From NCBI GenBank assembly GCA_036583965.1, contig JAZBQD010000027.1:25737001-25801000 (forward strand): 64,000 bases of DNA, given 5' to 3'. This stretch comes from Prunella strophiata (taxonomy: Eukaryota; Chordata; Aves; Passeriformes; Prunellidae). The notes beneath the pieces are model-generated. The model searched no databases. It worked only from the letters and a program-made list of their open reading frames with translations, and was not told the DNA's origin. Shown here one piece after another: positions 42,841 through 53,580 of this stretch. The translations under genes were made by a program, and so were the position numbers. How positions within the stretch are numbered: position 1 is the first letter of the stretch; each line of letters opens with the position of its first letter.

Positions 42841-42846
42841 GGTGAC

Positions 42847-45800
42847 CCCCCTGGCAGCATTCACACCACTGCTTTACCCCGAGGGGGTTTTCCCCAATAA
42901 CCAGCAAGCACGTTGGATGTGATGCCTCCATCTCCACGACCCAGGCAAGCACTAAATCACACACAATCCAGGCTGGAAGGAGCCATGTGGTTTTTTTCCC
43001 CTGCATGCAGCTCCCACTGTGCTTCCAAACACGTCTCCCCCCTTTCCTTTTTCTGTACAGCAACTTTGCACACACAAACGTCAAACAGCAGCTGTTTGGC
43101 CAGCGTTTCAAAAAAGCAACTAGTGACTGGAGCTGCTTTAATTCTGAAGCTAGGATTTCCACTCTGCATGGCAAAAAGGGCTTATTTTCCCTTCTTAAGA
43201 AGCTGTAGATATTTTTACCTGTTTCTTTTGTAAATGTGGAAACAGTCAGACCTTATCAGGCAGGAGTGCCTTTGAGGTTTCCCCTTTCAGAAAGAAAATG
43301 TCAGCAGTGCCTGTCAGAGCCAGGTTACTCAGGGCTTCTCCTGCTTCAATTAAGCAGGAGCAAACCTGTGATGTGTCAGAGCCTGCCCTAGGTAAGCAAC
43401 ACGCTGGATAATTTTGGAGTCACTTCAATGCAGGGTGGAAAACTTGAGCAGGAGGCTGTCCTGAGAAGGGTTTCTTCAAAAGTCTTCCTCTTCTGGCTGA
43501 GCCACCCCATGCCCAGAACATTTGCTGGTGTTTTGGTCCTTCTTGTCTCAGGGTGGATATGGAATTTAAAAGGTTTCAAGTCACGAGTCAGATCAAGGCT
43601 TTGAATCCTCCAAATTGTCCCGGGGGAGCCTGAAAATTGCACTGAAGGAATTGACTTTTGGGGTGCTGATTTCATCTGCTGCCAGTTGAAAGGTCACTTG
43701 TTAACACTTTGGATTTTTACCATGGGCCCAGAACAGACCTCTCAGCTTGGAGTGCAGGGCTGCAGCTTTTCCACTAAGGGGTTAAGGGAAGGAAGGAATC
43801 AAATTCAACAGGTGTCCCCTGGGATTGAACTAGGAGCAGGCTGGTCATGAAGTGATGTTTACTTTGGAAAACACTACAGAATGGTGTTGGGTTTTTTGTT
43901 TGTTTGTTTGGGGGGTTTTTTTGGGGTTTTTTTGTGTGCTTATTTGATGACACAAAAGCAAAATAAAAAAACCCCATATATTTAACCAGAATTACTGGTT
44001 TAACTGCATGCAGAGAAGGAACTGCAGCACCAAGTCAGCTGAGGACAGCTCTGCTGGTGTGCTCCCACCGTGTGTGGAAGAAGGGACAATGCTTTGTGCT
44101 TCCCAGGGCAGGACAAAGCCACACATCCCTGGAGCACCTTCACAGGGTTTTGTCCATACCCCAGAGCACAGAGGAGAGGCTGGCAAGGTTCTGCACTTTT
44201 CGACTGGAAGCAGTACCAGGACAAAGTGCTGCAGAGAAGAGCTCAGCTCTGTCTCCCATGGATGGAGGCAGAGTGAGGGTTTGCCTGTAAATCCCATTCA
44301 TCACACCCCAAGCCTTCTCCTGCCTAATCCTCTCTTCTCCCACGCCTGGCTCAGTGATTTCCCTGCAGCAAGGCAGTTGTCCCTGATAATGTGATGGCAG
44401 GGGATGGCTCATGTCAAACCTCAGCAAAATAAATGTTAAAGAAATGTTGCTGGGAATTTTTTCACTCCTCAGAAATCGAATCTTGCTCATCCTTGCCTCT
44501 CAAACATCTCCTTTTGTGGGGTGGAGCTGCTCGGGGGGGACACTGCCTGCTCTCAAAGTCCCATCCAGCCTGGCCTTGAACCCAACAGATGAGTGAGGGG
44601 AAACCTGGTCCTGATGGGTGTAAGGTAAATGCTGGAGCAGCTCGTGGGAGAGATTGCAAAGGCTGCAGCTGAAAAGGTTCTGTGTGGGGCTGTCAAAGTT
44701 CCCTCTCTGAAGTGGATTTAGGTGTGTGGCCACTCCCTGGTGTTAGAGGTGAGCTGTCCCATCTCTGCCCTTCACTTCAGCCCTATTTGTCATGATTTTC
44801 GTGGAACTGCTGCTGCAGATCAGGAGGAATTAAAGGGAAAGTCTGTCTTCTCTTATGTAACTAGAAGTAAATGCATAATGCAGCTTAATTGAAATTACTG
44901 ACTTCCCCAGATAAGCTGGATGTAACTGGATCAACAGTGATCTGGTTAATATATAAAAAATGACTTTGGGACACCCAGTGCACATAGATAAGGGCACTGA
45001 GGATGGAGCAGGGAGACACCAAAACCAAATCTACCTGGTAGAAGACTCTGCACATTTGCTGCAGTCTCAAAAAGGATAATTTGAGCAAAAGCAACATCCA
45101 CTAGTTCAACCCTAGAGCAGGAAAAAGAGAGGATGAGGAACTGGATTAATGGCACCTCCTCTGGGGTTTTGGTTCTTTGTTGAGTTTCTTAAACACTTCC
45201 CTGCAGCTCTGGACCTCAGTTGAAGGTGTAGGTTCAGTCTGATCTCTGAAGTTCCAGAAAAATCAAGTCATTTAAGAATATAATTTGAAAATAAATCTAT
45301 TGAGCTGAGAGCTTAGTCCTTGGGTTCAGCTAGAAACCTGTAACATTTGAGGGACACTCTGGAGGAAAAGAAAATTACTTAAGGAGCATCTGGAGAGATG
45401 GGCTTCAGCTGCCCTCTTCCATATTTATGCTTATTAGAGATGAAATGGAAGTGCAGCATGATTAAATTATGCATATAGAGAAAAGCTTCCACAAACAAGA
45501 AAACATAAGCAATGTGGGAAGGAACAGAACTGCAAAGAGAACGAGAGGAGCAAAACCAAACAGGATGCCAAACTGCAAAAGACATTTCAACAGCACCTAA
45601 TTAAAACTGTTCACATTTGCAACAGACAGAAGGTAAAGATATTCACTAGGAAACAGAAGAAAAGGGGGAAAAAAAAAAAAGCCACTAAGAGGAGTGATTT
45701 AGTCAATCACAGGAGATTCTGGAAAAAACAGCGAGCTTTTGAGCAAAGGCCAGTTGCAGAACGTGCAGTGCATTTGGAGTTGGGGGGTTCTCTGCCATTG

Positions 45801-46558
45801 TCTGCCGGCAGAGGTGACTCCAGCTGGAATAATGAGGAATGTGCTGAGCAGCAGCCCCTGCCCACAGCACCAGCAGCCTATGGGGAGCTGCCACCGCCGC
45901 CTTCCCCGCTCGTCTCCAGGCAGGGATTTGAATAATATCACATAGCAACCAGCCCAGGACTGAGAAATCAACCCAGGTCCCACTCCAATAACTTAATCAC
46001 AAGATTATCTCCCAGCTTCTTTTGTTAATTAATGAGCCTTTGCCTTTTGGCTGCAGAAACCATAGACACAGCAGTAAGGGAGAGGCTGGAAATCCAGCGT
46101 GGCACCTTTGTTAGCACGATGAACTAATAACACTTCTCCTCCTGTGACACCTTTCAAAGCTTGACATGTTCACCACTGGGCTCATCTGGTTCCCAACGTG
46201 TAGGAAAGCAGCACAAGCTCCAAAGTGGAATAATCAAGACAAATAAGTCCTTAGCCATTTTTCAAAGAGGCCAAATTGAACCTTCTCTGGTGACAAAAAC
46301 AAGAACGAGCTGCGCTGTATTTTCCTTGTCTCTTGTCTAAGGAAAATTATTTTCGTAATTGGTGAACATGGGATGAAATAACATTTCAGCAAGGGAAAAG
46401 ACTGTCATGTACCATGTCTGAGAACAAACAGGACAAGCAGGTATTTTTCCTGCTTGTGGTAGAGCCTTTGCTTTCAGACAGGGTTGGCCAGGAGAAAACT
46501 GAGCTTTCCAGCTAGAGAGAGGCTGATTTATATGTGCACAAGAAATCTCCCTGTTCAG
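42847..46558. other. Intergenic, no firm gene
   Basis: AT-richer sequence with a GT-rich run near 43885-43935 and an A run at 45669-45680. A few short exon-like frames occur (for example 43026-43208 +) but none could be tied to a protein. Confidence 0.45.
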
Positions 46559-46629
46559 AGATAAAACAGCTAAGTGCTTTGTTAATGATGAAGTGGCAGG
46601 AAGAGCTGGAGGAGGAAGCTCTTCCTTTG
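46559..46629 (+). CDS. Exon-like stretch, possible AXDND1 remnant or exon
   Basis: A 71-nt open stretch between a pyrimidine-containing acceptor (tctccctgttcag) and a good donor (TTTG|GTAAGG). It encodes IKQLSALLMMKWQEELEEE, then ALPL, an amphipathic coiled-coil-like helix. It lies on the + strand, convergent with NPHS2, where I recall mammals having AXDND1 (axonemal dynein light-chain domain protein, + strand, tail-to-tail with NPHS2). I do not recognise the sequence itself, and chance is a real alternative. Confidence 0.25.
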
Positions 46630-47177
46630 GTAAGGCTGGAGCCACAGGAGGCCTTTGGTAACCCCCCCAGTCTGGATGCTGCCTGAATCCCCTCCTCATC
46701 CACACGGAGACACCACAAATCACTCATGCACTCCATGAAGAGCTGCCATCGGTCCAAAGGTGCTCCTTAAACAATCCCATTCCTAGGATGATTGTGTGCA
46801 TGGATAGGTGCCAAATAATTAGCTCTGTGGCTGGCAGCCAGCAGGAGTATCTGAGCCCTCTAACCCCAGAGAAGGAGGGAGCCCACGGGGCTGCAAGTCC
46901 TGCCTGGGCCAGCTCAGGTTACCCTCTCACCTTTGGTGTGGCTGTGAGAGCCAGGACAAGGCAGCAGCGTTGTCCCCAGCCCTGCCACAGAGAAATGAGC
47001 ATCACCACAGAGGGACAAGTGGCACAGACATGTGGCCATCCCCGTTGTCTCCTCAATAACATCATTTTTGCAGGGGCAACAGGAGGGGGAAGAGCAGAAT
47101 CCCCCCCGGACCTCCTCCCTGGCAGGGAAGTGACTGATGAGCCTGGCAGCCTCTGAACAAATATTTCTGATGCAGAG

Positions 47178-47285
47178 AATTCACTTGTCAGCGTGGAGGA
47201 GCCCCGAGAGGAAATTTCCAAAGCAGATCTGTCGGAGATAATGACACTGCACAAGGAAGCCCTCCTTAGGAGGGATGTCTTCTGA
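47178..47285 (+). CDS. Exon-like stretch with stop, possible last exon of the same gene
   Basis: From an AG at 47176-47177, in phase with the donor at 46630, the + frame reads NSLVSVEEPREEISKADLSE, then IMTLHKEALLRRDVF and a TGA at 47283-47285. The acidic then basic amphipathic make-up looks protein-like. The acceptor pyrimidine tract is poor, and a 129-codon frame overlaps on the - strand. Function unknown. Confidence 0.25.
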   Translation, partial: NSLVSVEEPREEISKADLSEIMTLHKEALLRRDVF

Positions 47286-48462
47286 AGATGTGGAGTGTTT
47301 GAAAACATGATGCTTCTGTGTGTTCCTGTTGATGAGTTAAAATCCAGGCAGCCGTGGCTGAATTTTTAATCTGGGAGCTCTAACAGGTGAAGCACAAGGA
47401 GGCAGTGAGTCAGTTTTTAACCTTCCCTGATGCTGCCTTGGTCAGGCAGACCTTGTTTTCTTTCCAAATCTCAGAAGCCTCTCTTCAGGCCTGAGATATC
47501 ACACTGTGTTCTGCCTCATCCAGATTACAAACCAGGGAATTTCTGTGCATCTGCATGTTTGTGTAATTGCCTAACACTGTGAAACCTCATCTCAGCTGAA
47601 GCTTCTAAGCTCCACTGTTAGCTAAAAAGCAATTAACAGCAACCATAACCAGAAACACTTCCAGTGTGAGGGCAGGCAGCAAATGGCAAATAGATACATC
47701 AACAAATCTGTTTTTGCCTTGTACTTTGCTGCTCGCAGCCAATGGGTCATTAATTTTTATATGAGTATCATGGATTTATCAGCAATTTGGGAATCTTGAA
47801 GTTATTACCTATGACAGTGGCTCTGATTGTGTTGGCTGCTCTGTGTTGCCCCTGCTCCTTCAGTTTAAAAGTCACCCAAAAGGGTGCAGCAGCCAGAACC
47901 CCAAGGCAGCACCGGGCTCCCAAAAGTTATTCCCAAAGGTTATTCCTTGCACTTGTTGAATATCTCAATTTTGTTTCCTCAATACAGGGCTGGCTCTGTA
48001 GAGCCCTTTACCCTCTGAAAGCTCATCAGCATTCACCTGTCGTAGGGGTGTTCTTCCAGCTCTCCTAAGTAGCTGTATTTTATCCTGTCAAATATGAAAC
48101 TGGCTCAGGTCAGGAATTTTGTGCTGAGCTAGTCAATCTTTGGGGTTTTTGCTAACTAAATCTAGGACAGATAACCAATAGATTCTGCAGCTGAACAAGG
48201 ATAACTATTTTAACCTCTCCTGTCCAGGTGTTTTGGGATCATTTTACATGCTCTGATTCATTAGTTTGAGTTTCAGTTCCGTGGGGGGAAAAAAAAGTAG
48301 GAAAACCTATATTTTACTTGGCAACTCAATTGTCCTGTATAAAGTAAGGTTTACTTTCCATGTGGTCACAGAGGCACTTGCAGATTAACTGTGTGCAAAG
48401 TGATGTGAGGAACCTAATCTGGATTCATGCAAGTGGTGTTTTTTATTCTGAATAAATGCTGT

Positions 48463-48497
<35 letters not shown>

Positions 48498-48984
48498 CAA
48501 ACAAAACAAACAAAAAAAAAAAAGGCAGATACAGAGGTGTCAAGGGTGAGATTCTCTGCTCTGGAGCTGTGCTTTGGCTGTCAGGTATTTTTAAACTCTC
48601 TCTCCTGGCTGGTTTGGTGTGAGCCTGTGCCTCCAGATAATCCATCAGTAATTACCTGTTTAGTTTTATTGCACTCTTGTTGCTTGTGCAGCTGCTCAGG
48701 AGTTCATTTGCTCCCACCTTGCAGACAGATTTAAATGTTAAGCTTGTTTTCTTCCCAAATGGAGAAGAGACACCTCTGTTTCAGGTGAGTGTTCTGTGAG
48801 CTCTCCCCAGCGTGAGGAGATGATCCTGTGCCTGCTACAGCTCAGGTCAGGAAGGCTGAGAAATGCAAATCAAACCAGACCTTTTTTTGTCTCCCTGGGG
48901 TTAGAGGGGTTTTGCTGAGCTCTTTGTGTGTTTAAAACAATTTGGGTGTTCTCTTGTGCAGTCAGTGGCTGCTGGCAGCACAAA
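47286..48984. other. Intergenic, no gene recognised
   Basis: AT-rich, with a 29-base A run at 48467-48495. A frame at 47811-48068 (+) begins with a signal-peptide-like stretch, but nothing else supports it. Confidence 0.5.
48467..48495 (+). repeat. Poly(A) run, 29 bases
   Basis: Uninterrupted A run, followed by AAAC/A-rich sequence to 48523. No gene body resembling a processed pseudogene was seen upstream. Confidence 0.95.
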
Positions 48985-49155
48985 GGGATTTTGCTGGAGA
49001 AGTTCAGCCTGGAAAACCATCCCTGGAAGTGTTCAAGGCCAGGCTGGATGGGGTTTGTACAACCTGGCCTACTGGAAGGTGTCCCTGCAGTGAGGTTGGA
49101 CCAGATCATTTTTAAGGTCCCTTCCAGCCCAAACCATTCCTGTGATCTTTATGCC
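48985..49155 (+). repeat. CR1 LINE 3' end, forward
   Basis: 'catccctggaagtgttcaag', 'gccaggctggatggggtttg' and the 3' end 'ggttggaccagatcattttt' ... 'ccattcctgtgatctt'. A truncated forward CR1. Confidence 0.92.
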
Positions 49156-50000
49156 TTGACTCTTCCTGGAGATTCTGACAAAGAAAATTTAAAACAAGCC
49201 AAAGGAAAAGGCATTCATACAAATGGGCAAAGAGCAGCACCTTGGTCATCCCAGCAATGACCAAAATACCCAGGGAAGAGATAATCTACCTCCTTGGGAA
49301 CATAATTCCCAGCCTAGTCCTGCAAGCTTTTCCCAGCCTTACTTCTGTTGGAAAGGGTAAATCTCTGCTGTACAAGTCTCTCGAGCTGCATGCAAGCAGC
49401 CTGCCTGTCTTATCTCCATTTGCCCCCTTCTGTGCAAACATTTCAGTCACTTCCTGCAAATTTAATGTTTTTTCAACTACTGACGTGCTCCTCATCTCCA
49501 CTCTGCAATTATGAACCGATGTGCTGATGTTTTAAGTGTTTTGTTTTAAAGTGTGTAACATCCAGATTTGCAAAAAAAGCCAAACAAACCCAAACCAAAA
49601 AAGACAGATCCCTCCCCAAATTATCTCTAATGCTAATTATAGAAATCTCAGCTCTCCAGCAGAAGATTCAGTCAGCAGAGGATTTGGTTCTTATCAGAGG
49701 CTGAAGCTTTGGAAAAATACACTGACGATGGTGCATAAAACTGGGGATGTGGCAGGTATATGCTGGAAGTGAATGCTGAGAGTTTGGAAATGCAAACTTC
49801 AGGGTTTTCCAGTCCTCTGCCTCCCCCAACACCCAGAACATTGCATTGTTGGTCAGTCTTCATTTTTAAATCCTTTGCTGTCAAGATACATGTGTTGTTT
49901 TCATAGAGTTGGCAGCAGAAGTTATTATTTGGTGTTTTTTTTTTTTTTTTTTTTTTTTTTCCCCAGCTAAATTTAGAGAAGGGTAACAAATACTCTGGGT
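49156..50000. other. Intergenic up to the gap, no gene recognised
   Basis: AT-rich; a 26-base T run at 49935-49960 lies just before the gap and may be why the assembly broke here. Confidence 0.5.
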
Positions 50001-50500
50001 NNNNNNNNNNNNNNNNNNNNNNNNNNNNNNNNNNNNNNNNNNNNNNNNNNNNNNNNNNNNNNNNNNNNNNNNNNNNNNNNNNNNNNNNNNNNNNNNNNNN
50101 NNNNNNNNNNNNNNNNNNNNNNNNNNNNNNNNNNNNNNNNNNNNNNNNNNNNNNNNNNNNNNNNNNNNNNNNNNNNNNNNNNNNNNNNNNNNNNNNNNNN
50201 NNNNNNNNNNNNNNNNNNNNNNNNNNNNNNNNNNNNNNNNNNNNNNNNNNNNNNNNNNNNNNNNNNNNNNNNNNNNNNNNNNNNNNNNNNNNNNNNNNNN
50301 NNNNNNNNNNNNNNNNNNNNNNNNNNNNNNNNNNNNNNNNNNNNNNNNNNNNNNNNNNNNNNNNNNNNNNNNNNNNNNNNNNNNNNNNNNNNNNNNNNNN
50401 NNNNNNNNNNNNNNNNNNNNNNNNNNNNNNNNNNNNNNNNNNNNNNNNNNNNNNNNNNNNNNNNNNNNNNNNNNNNNNNNNNNNNNNNNNNNNNNNNNNN
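50001..50500. other. Assembly gap, exactly 500 N
   Basis: A round 500-base N run is usually a placeholder for a gap of unknown size. Distances and linkage across it, including CACNA1E to NPHS2, should not be trusted. Open frames that appear to run through it are artefacts. Confidence 0.98.
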
Positions 50501-53301
50501 GTTTTACCACCCTGGTAGATCAGTTCCCCACAGTGCATGATTGCTTTGGCTTCAACCATTGAGGTGGACTTTTGCTGCAATCCTGGTGGTTACCTTGCCC
50601 AGGAGATCAGGTTGAGCTTCTGATTTAACTCCTTATGTGGAAGGATGTTTGAGACTGTCTGTGACAATGAGTTGCATTGTATAGATGGCTGGCCTGGCAT
50701 TAGTCTGCTTTCATGAAAAAGCAGGTTATATTCAGGTGACAAGGAAATTGATTTAGATTTATTGTCTTGGACAATTTGTTCCCCTTGGTTCTGAACTTAT
50801 TTCCTTCTGTCTCATCCCTGTTGGATCATGGAAGCAAGTTGTTTGCACCTCTTCCCTCTCATATCAAGAGATTTTTTTTACCTCAGTGCCAGCATGGCCT
50901 GGTTATGTATCTGATAATGGGTACCCTCTTCATCCTCTGAGCTTCAGATGATTCAGCTACCAGCTGTCTGACTGATTGGGGGAAAATGTACAAGAATTAG
51001 GATGACTCTGCAATTTGACCCATTCTCAGCTTGAAGAGCAGAAAGTGAAACTGTCAGGAATTGGCTCAGACAACACCCAGCCCACTACCTCAGAGTAAAT
51101 TCTCTCTTGGAAACTTCTATCACTAATCCCTAAATATATTTTTAAACTAGGTTTCCTTCTGCAAGGCTTTTGAGCGTAGTATCTCCTGGTGGTAAAATTA
51201 CAAGTTTCTGGTTCTGTATATGTAAAAGAGAGAAGATCCTGCTGGAACAAGGCATGCTTTTTGGAACTGAAGATGCTCTTAGCTATAATTTCTCTTTCTG
51301 TAAGAAACTTACATGTTTGAAAAACCCATGCCTGGCTTCTGCAGCTACAAGTGCAAACGGGGTAATGGGTGTGCCCTGACACAGTGCTGCCTGTCTCCTG
51401 ACAGTCAGTTCTTGGGCTAAGGGCTGTTCCTTTGAGACTTTACCTGTGAAACTGTTGGTCCTTCATGTGCCAATAATCTTGGTGGGGATGGATCATTTTA
51501 CACAGAGTTAGAAATGCAGCCAAAGAAGTGTTCAGAGAAAGGATCATCTGCAGCTCACTCTGTAGTATTATGCCCTTTTGCCCTTATGCCCTTGAGATTG
51601 GGAAAGAAGGGCCTATTCCAGCAGCATGAGAAATAACCAGAACCAACTTTAGAGGAGTAACTGCACAGCTTATGTTCCCCAAGTGGAAGATGACAGAGCT
51701 GTTCAACTTCCCAGAGCTAATTTTCTGTGAGCAGATCGCTCCTGAGATGTATCACAGACACACCAACAGAAGCCACCCTGATCCTGCTGCTCTCTCCCCT
51801 GGAAGGTTTACAGTGGCAAACTATGTAAGTGGGAGGTTACACCTGGAGGTCAGGTGCTTGTGTGGTCACTGCCGAGTTCAGAAGTGGATTTTTTTCCCAC
51901 TTCCCAGCCACTTGTAAGAGGGCTAGTTGGCCAGGTGTCCTTGCTGTAAAAATGCTGGCGAATATTTGTAGAGCAGTCATGGGAGCAGTTAGAGTTACCA
52001 GCAGGCAAAGAGCTGTGAATAAATGAAAATTCAAGAGTGAGCGACTGGCTGAGTATCCCCTGCCAGGCACAGGCATCATGACCAACAGCGTGGGGGAAAT
52101 TAAGAGAAAGGTAACAAAGTGCCCTCTATTTTGACCTGTACAGGACACCAACAGTAGAACAGTGGTGCTGGGAATGGCTGTGCAGGGAGATCTGCTTTGA
52201 AGCAAGGGGAGATGCTGTAGGTCAAGTAAAAGGGCAGGAACAGAGCTGACATCCACATAAAGGGCACCATGATCAGAAAATCTGAGGGATATTTCCTTTG
52301 AAAGTGCTCCAGATTTTTGCCAAGGGAAAGGACTGCAATACCTGTAGGTTCCCGGCCATTTCAAACAGCTGTAGGCAGGAAAGATACATAGGAGTTTTGT
52401 GGCTTCTAGGAGTTTTGAGAACTCTCTGTTCGTTCTCCGTGTGTGAAAATTACCAAGGCGGCTGCTGGCGGGCAAAAGTGTTACTGTTCCCGAGGATCTC
52501 AGCCAGTGGTGCTGGATTCCCCTTGTCAGCCCAGTGGACGTTGGTTAAACACGTCACCTCACCCTAACGTTTTTAAGAGCCTACGAGCTCAGACCTTGTC
52601 CTGCCTCACCACCCTGTGGAAGCGAGCAGCAGCACAGCCTTTCCTCTGCACAGCACATGTCTCCGGCAGGGAAGCACCAAGCTGTCTTAAAAGCTGTCTT
52701 CTTCCCTTCTTCCTTTTCTTCCTACTTCAGAACTAGGGCTAAACACCTTGATTGTGGGGATGTATGTGGGTGGTGAAACATAAAATCCCATATGAAATCC
52801 CATATCCAGGGATGCCACAAGGACCTTTCCCTCCTTGTAGGACCACCAGCATGGCAGCACCCAGCATCCTGGCTGCGTGCTGTTCCCCTCCAGATTGTCA
52901 TGCTCCCACTCCCACCTGCCTGGCTGTTTAGTTTGTGGATGGGGGGAGCGTGTAAGGACATAGGGGAGGCATATGTCCTTCCTTCCAAGGTGATGGAGCA
53001 AGATGGATCACACCCTGGGAGCCAGGCTGTCATGTGTCAAGGTGCTCTGTGGAGGGGAAGGAATGACACTGTACTTCCCTCAACCCCCTGCTCACACACG
53101 TGCCAGGCCTGCTCCTTGTCACTCCACATTTTTTTCTTTCCAAAACAAGTAGAGGTACAATCCACTTTATATTTTTCTGTGTACAATCCACTTTATATTG
53201 CAGGCCTGGGCTGCTTTCCCTTCTGCCACCAGGTCAGAATCTGATGGTGGGCCAGCTTTCTTTTCCCTTTCTGAGCAGGAGCAAGGTGGGAACCATTTCT
53301 C
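50501..53301. other. Spacer 3' of NPHS2 (includes its 3'UTR), otherwise unidentified
   Basis: The part next to 53302 must hold the NPHS2 3'UTR on the - strand, but no clear AATAAA was found there. Positions 51020-52480 contain several medium open frames on both strands without a recognisable protein; they may derive from an old insertion or pseudogene. Confidence 0.4.
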
Positions 53302-53580
53302 TCAGAGCATGGGTGAGTCCTTCTTGTCTTTTGGATTTTCTGGGAGCTTTGTGGTGCCTGTGAGGAGGCTGCTCACAGCTGGAGGGCTGTGGGTAGCTGG
53401 AGAGACCAGGTTCATGGCATCCAGAGGCAAAGGCAAGATGAAAGCAGCAGGTTTCTCTGTGGTAAGGGAGTGCAGTGCATGGAGATAACGGAGCTGAGCA
53501 GCAGCTGGAGCACTGGACAGGATCTCAGCTGCCATCCTCAGGGACTCAGAAGCAGCCTTTTCCCCCTCTGCAGCGATCAC
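53302..53580 (-). CDS. NPHS2: NPHS2 exon 8: C-terminal domain and stop
   Basis: 92 codons plus stop. Starts [20 protein letters not shown], then [20 protein letters not shown], ending [11 protein letters not shown]. It holds the oligomerisation helix and the cytosolic tail that in mammals contacts nephrin and CD2AP. The first codon is GTG (Val) where human has Met. Confidence 0.96.
   Translation of the reverse strand: MIAAEGEKAASESLRMAAEILSSAPAAAQLRYLHALHSLTTEKPAAFILPLPLDAMNLVSPATHSPPAVSSLLTGTTKLPENPKDKKDSPML

Noticed and set aside
43026..43208. Exon-like stretch after a strong acceptor (tttttctgtacag), reading NFAHTNVKQQLFGQRFKKAT
   Set aside because: No partner exon in phase and no recognised protein; it also ends in its own stop, so it cannot belong with the 46.6/47.2 kb candidates. 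Chance is likely.
45360..45460. Two short overlapping + frames (KLLKEHLERWASAALFHIYA and YLRSIWRDGLQLPSSIFMLI)
   Set aside because: Both look protein-like in different frames, which shows how easily chance gives such stretches; no support.
47811..48068. 85-codon + frame starting MTVALIVLAALCCPCSFS, like a signal peptide
   Set aside because: No conserved remainder, no promoter or splice evidence, AT-rich intergenic DNA; a hydrophobic start alone is weak.
49672..50580. 302- and 209-codon - frames
   Set aside because: They consist mostly of N from the gap.
51020..52480. Medium frames on both strands next to the gap, possible pseudogene
   Set aside because: Could not match to any protein or repeat; kept only as unidentified spacer.
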